A stretch of DNA of 24,210 bases from CADDZP01 sp035948135 (GTDB lineage Bacteria > Actinomycetota > Acidimicrobiia > Acidimicrobiales > AC-14), in contig DASZJL010000036.1 of NCBI GenBank assembly GCA_035948135.1, positions 1-24,210 on the forward strand. Direction: 5' to 3'. The stretch's first letter is position 1. Every line of letters begins with the position of its first letter. Positions 1 through 6,596 of the stretch are shown piece after piece. The notes under the pieces are model-generated. The model made no database searches. It saw only the letters and a program-made list of their open reading frames with translations, and had not been told where the DNA came from. The position numbers and the translations under genes are program-made.

Positions 1-108
1 CGCCTGAAAAGCGCGAGGTCGCCGGATCGACGCCGGCCCCGACCACTACAACGCTGGTCAGGGTAGTTGCGAGCGCGGTCTTGTACGGCCCTCCGCTGCG
101 GTCCTGGG

Positions 109-1161
109 CTAAAGCGCGAATCCGTGGAGCGGCATCCAGTAGCGGACCTCGAACGAAGGTCCGAGCTTGACGCCGTGCGCGGCGTAGAAGGCCTCACGGT
201 TGGCAACCTCATACGGGTCACCGGGGCCGGCGCCGCCCGTGCTGCAATTGACGGCGTATTGCTCCACGTTGATCTCGAGATCGGGGACCTGTTGCAGGCT
301 CGCCAAGAAGCCCGTCCAGCCGACCACATCGCTCGGCGTCATCCGGTTTCCGGGCGGCTGGCAGGCGGATCCAGCGACGAAGTCTTGAAGGTCGAGCAGC
401 TGCACCCCTCCAGACGCAGCTCGCAGCCGCGAGAAGAGATCGACGAGCATTGATCGCAGCTGCGTCATCCCAGCAGTGTTGGTGCTGTAGACGGAGTACG
501 GGTACCAGAATGCCGGTGACCACGAGAACCTGGCGCGGGGTCGGAGCGCGGCCAGCGCCTGCATCTCGCCGCTAAGGAGGGCGACGTAGCCCTGCTGCAC
601 CGAGGGGTAATAGAGCTGGTTGAGGTCCGCCTCATAGGTCAGATACCAGTTGATCTTGACCTGTCGATAGCGCGCCACGAACGCCTGCGCCACGGACTTG
701 GAGAGCGCCAGGTTCTGCTCCCTGAAGGAGCTGCTCTCAATGCCCTCGACGTATTTCGAGCCCGCGCCGGTCCAGGGCAGGTCGACCGTTCCCACGAACG
801 CACGGCGGAAGCAGGCCCGTGCGCCGCCGGGAAGGTAGGGCGCGATGACGTCGAGATAGGCGGTCTTCAACACGCCATCCGAACTTGCGACGTCCTGGAG
901 GACGACGTCCCGTCCCGCGCAGACGCGGCCCATCCAGGAGCCCACAGCGGCGGGGCTGTAGGTAGGCGCGAGCGACGAGACCTGGACGAACACCTGGGAG
1001 GAGTTTCCGTTCGCGGCCGAGGCCACGGCTTCGGGGGACACCGACGTCGGTACGGCCCCCACGCAACCTGCCACGGTGGCGACCAAAGTCACCGCACCCA
1101 GGGTCCAGAGGCGCGCCCACACTGTTGCGGGCAGTGTGACCCCTGCGTAGTCAAAGGGCAA
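109..1161 (-). CDS. Lipoprotein, possible TIM-barrel glycoside-hydrolase-like protein
   Basis: Last gene of the five-gene operon, 15 bases after the glycosyltransferase-epimerase stop. An N-terminal hydrophobic stretch ends in V-A-G-C (Cys33), a lipobox, so the mature protein is probably lipid-anchored outside the membrane. The rest alternates predicted strands and helices. It has a WYLTYEADL segment with Glu177, an aromatic patch FSWSPAFWYPYS (residues 212-223), LLDLQDF with Asp260, and EINVEQY with Glu300. Acidic residues at strand ends beside aromatics recall TIM-barrel glycosidases such as DUF4434-like proteins, but I cannot assign a family firmly. The start is uncertain. The longest frame begins with TTG at 1161; an in-frame GTG at 1122 (codon 14) would give a compact 20-residue lipoprotein signal with an early Arg and may be the true start. 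The context suggests trimming or binding of the polysaccharide made by the neighbouring transferase; this is inference. Confidence 0.7.
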   Translation of the reverse strand: MPFDYAGVTLPATVWARLWTLGAVTLVATVAGCVGAVPTSVSPEAVASAANGNSSQVFVQVSSLAPTYSPAAVGSWMGRVCAGRDVVLQDVASSDGVLKTAYLDVIAPYLPGGARACFRRAFVGTVDLPWTGAGSKYVEGIESSSFREQNLALSKSVAQAFVARYRQVKINWYLTYEADLNQLYYPSVQQGYVALLSGEMQALAALRPRARFSWSPAFWYPYSVYSTNTAGMTQLRSMLVDLFSRLRAASGGVQLLDLQDFVAGSACQPPGNRMTPSDVVGWTGFLASLQQVPDLEINVEQYAVNCSTGGAGPGDPYEVANREAFYAAHGVKLGPSFEVRYWMPLHGFAL

Positions 1162-1176
1162 CCCCCTGCGGCCAGG

Positions 1177-3807
1177 TCAGGCGCTAAGCCGCTCCGGGAC
1201 TCCGAGTTCGGGGCTATTGCGCCCGAGCGCAAGGCCGAGGAGGTCGCAGCGCTGGAGCAGGTCGTCCGCGTCTCCCGGCTGGGACGCACCCCCCCTCGAG
1301 GTCGGCCCCGGAGCCAGCGCCGCCGTTGGCACCAAGAAGCGCTCGAGGGCGTCGACCGTGCGGTCCGCGGCGTCGCCGTCCCCATAGGGGTTCACCGCGT
1401 TCGCCATCGTCCTGTACGCGAAGTCGTCGTGCAGGAGCGATCGGACAGAGTCGACCACCCGCTCCTCGTCAGTGCCGATCAGCCGGGCGGTCCCGCATGC
1501 GATGGCCTCTTGGCGTTCGGTGGTATCCCGAAGTACCAGGACCGGCTTGCCGAGGCTGGGTGCCTCCTCTTGGAGCCCGCCACTGTCCGTCAACACGACG
1601 GATGCGCGGTTCATCAACCGGCAGAAGCCGCCATACCCGAGGGGCTCGGTGACGATGACGTTCGCTCTCCCCTCGAGCGGAGGAAGCAACGCTTCGCGGA
1701 CCGTTGCGTTCATGTGGACCGGCACAACGACTGTCAGGTCGGGTTCCAATGCTGCAATCCGTCCAAGCGCCCGCCCGACCGCCTCCATGGCCGGGCCCCA
1801 CGATTCGCGCCGGTGCGCGGTCACGAGAAGCACCGGTCGCGCATCGTCATCGAGTCGCTCAAGGGCAGCGTCGCCGTACGGCGCGCCCTGTGCCACGCCC
1901 CACTGCAGCGCGTCGATCACGGTGTTGCCCGTGACCACGATCGCCTCAGGCGCGATCCCCTCTCGGACCAGGTTCTCCTTGCAGGCGCTCGTCGGAGCCA
2001 GGTGCAGGTCGGCCAGGCGGGTCGTCAGTTGACGGTTGATCTCCTCGGGGAACGGGGAGTGAGGGTCGAAGGTCCGTAGTCCCGCCTCGACGTGGACCAC
2101 GGGGACCCCGTGGTAGAAGGCCGCAAGAGCTCCCACGAGGCTCGACGTGGTGTCTCCCTGCACGACGACGGCGTCCGGGCGACACTCCTCCATCAGGGGG
2201 TCGAGGCCTTGCATCGCCCGCACCGTGACATCGGTGAGCGACTGGCCGTCTTCCATGATGTCGAGGTCGTAATCCGGCTCGATCCCAAAGAAGTCGTTGA
2301 CCTGATCGAGCATCGCCCGATGCTGCCCCGTGACGACGACGACGGGAGTGAAAGTGGGAAGCGCGGCCATTGCTCGAATGATCGGCGCCAGCTTCACAGC
2401 TTCAGGTCGGGTGCCGAACACGAACATCACCCGCTTGGGCGGAACTGCATCGGCGACGACGGGCCGAGGAGCGAGCGTCTGCAGGATCGCAGACTTGACC
2501 GGCTCTGTGCTGCGCGTGGTCTTGTCCCAGTTCGTACGTCCCCGGACCATGCGGAAGACCGCGCCCCAGGCCGCGATGTAGCCGACATAGTTCCAGGCGA
2601 TCATCAAGTGCCCGAGCACCAGCGCTCGCCGCAAGGTGACCGCCCGCGTGCGCCGCGAGTAGACGAACCCGATGAGGATGTTCGGCGCGAACGACAGCAC
2701 ATACCAGAGAAGGGCGTAGCTGACTCGCCAGGACGCGCCCCCGAGGCCGGAGGCAAAGATGCCGTGCCCTGAGCCAAAGAAGATCTGGTAGATGATCCAC
2801 TGCTGCAGGATCGACCACGGCAGCACAATGAGCCAGGGAACGAGAAGGTACGAGGTGACCTCCAAGATGGCGACCTCGCTGACCTGATCCGAGCGCCAGA
2901 CTTCGGGCAGGCGACGCATCGAGTCCATATGGCCCTGGTACCAGCGCCTGCGTTGCCGCAAGAGCCTGCCGAACGTGTCCACAGCCTGCTGATCGACGTA
3001 GGCGCGCGTCGTGGTCGTCACCCGCCAGCCGGCGGCGATCAGCCGAAGCCCGAGATCGAGATCTTCGGTGAGCGAGCGGCTCCAGGGGTCGCCGTTCAGT
3101 TCCTGCAATGCGCTGAGCCTGGTGAATTGGCCGTTGCCGCCGAGACTCACTGTGCCGCTGGTCGAGCGGGCGAACTGCGACAGCGCGGAGATCATCCAGA
3201 ACTCGATGTCTTGGAACTGTGCGATGAGCTTTCGCCGGTCACGGATCCGTACGATGAGTTGCACGCCGCCGACCTGCGGATCCTCGAAGAGCTCCATGGC
3301 GGAGTCGACGGCGCCAGGACTCAGGGCTCCATCGGCGTCCATGACGGCGACGACGACGTCGGCTGGATCGAAGCCTCGAGCCTCAACGTCGCGAAGGACA
3401 AGCGGGAAGGCGGCGTTGAGCGCGGCGCCTTTGCCGCGCCTCGAGTCTTCACCGGCGCGAGTCAGAAGCACGAGCCGAGTGGGGTCTTCGAAGGCAGCCG
3501 CCGCAGACCGGGCCCGCGCCGCGGTCTCGTCAGAGGAGCCGTCGTCGATGACGATCACCGTGCAGCCAGGCTGGTCGAGCAGCCGGCGCACGGTCGCGCC
3601 GATCACCATCTCCTCGTTCAGACAGGGAACGAGGAAGTACAGGCCTTCGTGTGAGCCGCCTTCTTCGGGGTCAGGGAGCGACTCCTGGCTGTTCAATCGG
3701 GACCCGTCCCGATGGGCGACGCGAACCCCCAGGATCAGCGTGATCACGAAGTACGGAAGCGCGAGCGCCAAGATGATCTGGGACATCCAGCCGAAGAGAT
3801 GCTCCAC
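1177..3807 (-). CDS. Fusion: processive family-2 glycosyltransferase + non-hydrolysing UDP-GlcNAc 2-epimerase
   Basis: 876 residues containing two complete enzymes in one frame. Residues 55-430 are a membrane GT2 of the cellulose-synthase/NdvB type: PCLNEE (61-66), IDDGSSD (87-93), MDADG (156-160), the acceptor/base motif TED (248-250), QRRRW (285-289) and several membrane segments (about 8-28 and 315-420). Residues about 458-840 are a WecB-type epimerase: FGTRPEAVKLAP, QGDTTSS (Asp551), VEAGLRT (Glu573), PEEINR, TAHRRES (His664) and SGGLQEEAPSLGKP. It should interconvert UDP-GlcNAc and UDP-ManNAc. A linker of about 25 residues joins the two, with no sign of a frameshift. The start is GTG at 3807, preceded by GAGGG (3818-3814) that overlaps the upstream exosortase stop, suggesting translational coupling. 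The two domains are each certain; that the transferase uses the epimerase product is inference. Confidence 0.95.
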   Translation of the reverse strand: MEHLFGWMSQIILALALPYFVITLILGVRVAHRDGSRLNSQESLPDPEEGGSHEGLYFLVPCLNEEMVIGATVRRLLDQPGCTVIVIDDGSSDETAARARSAAAAFEDPTRLVLLTRAGEDSRRGKGAALNAAFPLVLRDVEARGFDPADVVVAVMDADGALSPGAVDSAMELFEDPQVGGVQLIVRIRDRRKLIAQFQDIEFWMISALSQFARSTSGTVSLGGNGQFTRLSALQELNGDPWSRSLTEDLDLGLRLIAAGWRVTTTTRAYVDQQAVDTFGRLLRQRRRWYQGHMDSMRRLPEVWRSDQVSEVAILEVTSYLLVPWLIVLPWSILQQWIIYQIFFGSGHGIFASGLGGASWRVSYALLWYVLSFAPNILIGFVYSRRTRAVTLRRALVLGHLMIAWNYVGYIAAWGAVFRMVRGRTNWDKTTRSTEPVKSAILQTLAPRPVVADAVPPKRVMFVFGTRPEAVKLAPIIRAMAALPTFTPVVVVTGQHRAMLDQVNDFFGIEPDYDLDIMEDGQSLTDVTVRAMQGLDPLMEECRPDAVVVQGDTTSSLVGALAAFYHGVPVVHVEAGLRTFDPHSPFPEEINRQLTTRLADLHLAPTSACKENLVREGIAPEAIVVTGNTVIDALQWGVAQGAPYGDAALERLDDDARPVLLVTAHRRESWGPAMEAVGRALGRIAALEPDLTVVVPVHMNATVREALLPPLEGRANVIVTEPLGYGGFCRLMNRASVVLTDSGGLQEEAPSLGKPVLVLRDTTERQEAIACGTARLIGTDEERVVDSVRSLLHDDFAYRTMANAVNPYGDGDAADRTVDALERFLVPTAALAPGPTSRGGASQPGDADDLLQRCDLLGLALGRNSPELGVPERLSA

Positions 3808-3816
3808 AACAGTCCC

Positions 3817-4383
3817 TCAGACCGCAGCGCGGCGGGCGCCGCGCCGACCAAGGAGGGTGACGGCGAAAGCCAGGCCGGCGGCACAGGTGCCGACGACGGT
3901 GAGCACCGAGCCCAGATAGGTGTGGGCAATCGCCAGCCCCGGGTCGCGACCCCATGTCGACACCGTGGCGCCGATAGCGGTCAGCCGCGCCACGTTGACG
4001 AGGACCAGGACGGTCAGGGCGACGGCGACCGCCATCGCCGTCCGCCATGGCGAGAGTTGACGCAGGAGCATCAAGGGTGCGCTACCGATGAGCAGGGCGG
4101 CGACCAGGTAGGCGACGCTGCACTCACTGGTGAGGACGAAGATGGATTGCACCGACGCGCTCTTATAGAGGATCAGCAGGTGGCGACCGGGAACGGCTAT
4201 GGCCGTCTGCCCCGTCACCAGATGGATCGTGTTGCCCGAGAGCGTCGCTTCGATGCCGCGCCACTGCCCAGCGAGGGCGATGAGCGTCCCACCGGCGGCG
4301 ACAAGCAGCAACGCCGCGAGCCAGCGAGGTGCCCGGGTACGACTCCTTGCCGGGACAGGCTCCGGCTCAACGTCGAGCAGCAC
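3817..4383 (-). CDS. Exosortase/archaeosortase-family membrane protein
   Basis: About 188 residues with roughly four or five hydrophobic segments. The three signature residues of the exosortase/archaeosortase family are present in order: Cys88 in TSECSVAYL, Arg133 in the N-x-x-R motif LVNVARL, and His154 in IAHTYLGS. The family consists of membrane cysteine transpeptidase-like enzymes that process proteins carrying a short motif, a membrane helix and a basic tail. I do not assign a subtype. The protein is shorter than EpsH/XrtA (about 280 residues), close to a minimal core. I prefer GTG 4383 because GGGA lies 7 bases upstream and it overlaps the stop of the small upstream gene; a longer GTG start at 4416 is possible but has no ribosome site. 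Immediate neighbours include two proteins with C-terminal anchor tails, the likely substrates. Confidence 0.85.
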   Translation of the reverse strand: MLLDVEPEPVPARSRTRAPRWLAALLLVAAGGTLIALAGQWRGIEATLSGNTIHLVTGQTAIAVPGRHLLILYKSASVQSIFVLTSECSVAYLVAALLIGSAPLMLLRQLSPWRTAMAVAVALTVLVLVNVARLTAIGATVSTWGRDPGLAIAHTYLGSVLTVVGTCAAGLAFAVTLLGRRGARRAAV

Positions 4384-4525
4384 GCCGGCGTCCCGACCGC
4401 AGGGCCAGCAGGCCACCGAAGATCAGGATCACTGCAGCGAGGACGAACCAAGTGATCCCGAATCCGGTGAAGGCCAGGGTCCCTGCGCCAGCAGTGACCC
4501 CCACGACTCCCGTGCTTGTGTACAT
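4367..4525 (-). CDS. 52-residue microprotein with sorting-signal-like C-terminus
   Basis: A short frame between the DUF3494 gene and the exosortase gene: ATG at 4525, TGA at 4369-4367. It has a purine-rich GAAAGAAG site a few bases upstream and a 17-base overlap with the preferred exosortase start. The protein has about 16 small/polar residues (MYTSTGVVGVTAGAG), then TLAFTGFG, a hydrophobic helix (about residues 24-42) and an Arg-rich end (RSGRRRAARR). That is the tripartite layout of sortase/exosortase recognition tails, yet here it makes up nearly the whole protein and there is no separate signal peptide. Its position and the overlap indicate a real translated gene. It could be a dedicated substrate (a minimal pilin-like or peptide product), a regulator or chaperone of the exosortase, or a membrane microprotein unrelated to sorting. 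No family is recognised. Confidence 0.7.
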   Translation of the reverse strand: MYTSTGVVGVTAGAGTLAFTGFGITWFVLAAVILIFGGLLALRSGRRRAARR

Positions 4526-4552
4526 AACGTCTTCTTTCGCGATCGGTTCGGT

Positions 4553-5458
4553 TCAGCGGATGTACGTCGGGCGGCGGCGGACGACCAGGACGGCGGCACC
4601 GGCCAGGAAGGCGGCAGCCGCGACTCCCGGCGCCAGGCGCCCGGCGAGCGGCACCTGCGGCACCCCGTTGTTCGTCGCGCAGGCCGGCGTGTGGATGACG
4701 TCCGTGTCGAGAGTCACGGCACCGGTGATGTCGCCGGACCCGGCGAGCACCCGACCCTGCACGTCCGCGCCGGCTCCGACCGACGTCGAGGTGAGGGCGA
4801 CGATCGTGCCGTTGAAGGCCGAGTTCGCACCGAGGGTCGCAGAACTACCGACCCCCCAGAACACGTTGCAGGCTTGGGCGCCGTTGGTCAGGAGGACGGT
4901 GCTGGCCGCGGCGGTGCCGAGGGTCGATCCGGCCTGGAAGATGAAGACGGAGTTGGGGTCGCCCGATCCGTCGAGGGTGACGGTGCCCGTCACCGCTAGC
5001 GAAGAGGGATCGTTGTACACGCCAGCGGTGAACGTCTGGCCGCCGAGGTCATGCACGGGTGGGAACGTCGTGTTCGGGGCTCGACCCTGAATGTCGCTGA
5101 GCGCCGCCGTGGAGTCAGTCACGGCGGTTTGGGCGGTGGAATCGGCGGCGTGGATCGAGCCGGGAGGGGTAACGGAGCCGGGCGGGAAGCCCGTCACCGC
5201 CGAACCCGGACTCACACCGAGATTTCCTCCGAGGCCTGCGTCCGCGCTCACGACGGTCGACCCGGTATTGGTCACAGTGGCACCCGCGAGGACGGTGAAG
5301 TCGGACGCGGACCGCAGGTTCACGGTGGTCGGGTTCGGGAAGGCGTACGCGGCCGACAAGGGTTGGGTCAGCAATGCTGCGCCGAGGAGGCAAAAGAGGC
5401 CCGACGCACCGCGACGGCTGGCCCCGGATCGTGCCCGTCTCGTTGGATGTCGGTTCAT
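4553..5458 (-). CDS. Secreted DUF3494 (ice-binding-like) surface protein with C-terminal anchor
   Basis: First gene of the operon, 301 residues from ATG 5458, which has a strong GGGGAG site (5469-5464) 5 bases upstream; an upstream in-frame extension to 5524 lacks such support. An Arg-rich n-region and hydrophobic core form a signal peptide ending near AAYA (residue 39). The body matches the DUF3494 beta-solenoid: LRSASDFTVLAGATVTNTG, GNLGVSPGSAVTGFPPG, LGGQTFTAGVY, DPNSVFIFQAGSTL, CNVFWGVGSSATLG and GTIVALTS. Such proteins include ice-binding proteins and adhesins, so an ice function cannot be assumed. Residues 269-301 form a tail: VPLAG, then a hydrophobic helix, then RRRPTYIR. This resembles a sorting signal but is neither LPXTG nor PEP-CTERM. 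With the exosortase gene two genes downstream it is the most obvious protein substrate in the operon. Confidence 0.9.
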   Translation of the reverse strand: MNRHPTRRARSGASRRGASGLFCLLGAALLTQPLSAAYAFPNPTTVNLRSASDFTVLAGATVTNTGSTVVSADAGLGGNLGVSPGSAVTGFPPGSVTPPGSIHAADSTAQTAVTDSTAALSDIQGRAPNTTFPPVHDLGGQTFTAGVYNDPSSLAVTGTVTLDGSGDPNSVFIFQAGSTLGTAAASTVLLTNGAQACNVFWGVGSSATLGANSAFNGTIVALTSTSVGAGADVQGRVLAGSGDITGAVTLDTDVIHTPACATNNGVPQVPLAGRLAPGVAAAAFLAGAAVLVVRRRPTYIR

Positions 5459-5488
5459 GAGATCTCCCCGCCTGATGCCTCGCGGACT

Positions 5489-5547
5489 CGGTGACTTGAC
5501 GCCAGTTTGCGCAGTGCGTGTCACCGCATCGTCACCACAACGTGACG
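5489..5547 (-). promoter_or_regulatory. Leader of the DUF3494 operon with tandem small hairpins
   Basis: The 141 bases between the GAF-ANTAR stop and the DUF3494 start contain two adjacent perfect hairpins on the transcribed (minus) strand. One is 5547-5530 (6-bp stem, 6-base loop GUUGUG); the other is 5528-5515 (4-bp stem, 6-base loop GUGACA). A wider 7-bp inverted repeat, CGGTGAC/GTCACCG (5489-5495 with 5520-5526), would exclude the second. The layout recalls tandem hexaloop targets of ANTAR proteins, but neither loop has the expected A at position 1 and only the first has G at position 4. A DNA operator built on GTGAC repeats is equally possible. Confidence 0.3.
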
Positions 5548-5599
5548 GAGCGACTACTCTCCGTGGTCAGGGAGTGGGTGCCGGGCGGGGCGGGGATTG

Positions 5600-6358
5600 C
5601 TAGATGTGGTCGTCGTGGTGGCGGGGAACGTCACCGGTGTCCACGACGTATTGGGCGACCTCGCGCACCTTGGTGTTGAGCTGTTTCGACGCCGTCACAA
5701 GCAAGTCGAATGCTTGATCGGCGGTGATCAACTCCCGCTGCATCAGGATGCCCTCGGCCCGGCCGATGGTCTGGCGAGAGGCAAGCGCGCGCTGGAGGTT
5801 CTCCAGCCTTCCGATCTCCGCGGCAAGCGCCAGGCGGGCGTCCTCGCGCTCGCCAGCCGCCGTCAATGCCACGCCTGCATGAGCGGCGAAGATCAGGCCG
5901 GCCGCCCTGTCATGCGCGCTGAAGGCGCGGGGGAGCCGCGCGTAGAGGTTGAGCGCCCCGAGCGTCTCTTCGCCGAAGAGGCAGAACGACAAGAGGCTCC
6001 GCATCCCTGCCTCGGCGGCCATCGGGCCGAACGCGGGCCAGCGCGGATCCGTTCGAAGGTCCTCGGCGTAGAACGTCCCGCGCTCGGCGATGGCATCGAG
6101 ACACGGCCCCTGCCCGGTGGTGTACTGCATGGTGTCGACGGCGAGCACCGTCGGCTCCGTCCACACGGGCGTGACGATCTCGTCGCCTTGAAGGAACGAG
6201 ATCCCCGCTCCCGAACAACCGTCGATCGTTTGCACCGAGAAGGCGACGATCCGCTGCAACGTCTCCTCGACCGTGTGTGCCGCGAAGAGCGAGCGGGCGA
6301 TCTCGGCGAGACTCGCGGCCAAGTCGTTCCCTCGTGCGTCAGCGTCCGTGGGACTCAT
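5600..6358 (-). CDS. GAF-ANTAR domain regulator
   Basis: 252 residues from ATG 6358; a longer frame to 6415 adds a basic, unlikely leader. Residues about 10-165 form a GAF sensor domain (TIDGCSGAGISFL, YTTGQGPCLDAI, DPRWPAFGPMAAEAGMRSLLSF, GALNLYA). Residues about 185-240 form an ANTAR domain (LQRALASRQTIGRAEGILMQ, then AFDLLVTASKQLNTKVREVA). ANTAR proteins bind tandem hairpins in nascent RNA and prevent termination. The organisation matches stand-alone actinobacterial GAF-ANTAR regulators, which respond to small molecules or stress. It is transcribed divergently from the SARP gene and lies directly upstream of, and on the same strand as, the DUF3494-exosortase operon. A link between regulator and operon is inferred from position only. 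Confidence 0.93.
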   Translation of the reverse strand: MSPTDADARGNDLAASLAEIARSLFAAHTVEETLQRIVAFSVQTIDGCSGAGISFLQGDEIVTPVWTEPTVLAVDTMQYTTGQGPCLDAIAERGTFYAEDLRTDPRWPAFGPMAAEAGMRSLLSFCLFGEETLGALNLYARLPRAFSAHDRAAGLIFAAHAGVALTAAGEREDARLALAAEIGRLENLQRALASRQTIGRAEGILMQRELITADQAFDLLVTASKQLNTKVREVAQYVVDTGDVPRHHDDHI

Positions 6359-6412
6359 CGCCTCGGTCCACCGAAGAAGCCAACCGTCACCGACCCCAGC
6401 ACGAGCGGGCAA

Positions 6413-6573
6413 CAACCCGCCAGCCCATTACAGCCCCTTTCCGGCGGGTTGCGCGGGTCAACAGGACGTTTGGCCCATTACTCCCGGTTGCGGCGCCGGC
6501 GGATTGTTGCCGGTTTGCGGGTGTACAATTCGCGCAGCCTTCTACCACGTGGGTCCGCCGAGTGCGTGTAATG
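6413..6573. repeat. Repeats in the ANTAR/SARP divergent promoter region
   Basis: The roughly 240-base region between the two divergent starts holds a perfect 9-bp inverted repeat, CAACCCGCC/GGCGGGTTG, at 6413-6421 and 6443-6451. It also holds a direct repeat GCCCATTAC at 6423-6431 and 6473-6481, exactly 50 bases apart (about five helical turns). An inverted, 7-of-9 related copy lies at 6568-6576 (GTAATGCCG). Direct repeats near promoters are typical of SARP binding sites, so autoregulation is plausible. A TACAAT hexamer at 6524-6529 could be the -10 box for the SARP gene, without a convincing -35. Confidence 0.4.
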
Positions 6574-6596
6574 CCGCGAGAGTAGAGGTGAAGGCG

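Noticed and set aside
1..108. A possible further minus-strand gene after the lipoprotein stop, with a hydrophobic reading (TALATTLTSVVVVGAG) and a GGAGGG upstream.
   Set aside because: No ATG, GTG or TTG lies at a suitable distance after the ribosome-like site, and the window ends too soon to judge coding.
4553..4655. DUF3494 tail as a classical LPXTG sortase signal.
   Set aside because: The motif reads VPLAG without Thr-Gly and no sortase gene is in the window; kept only as a non-canonical tail.
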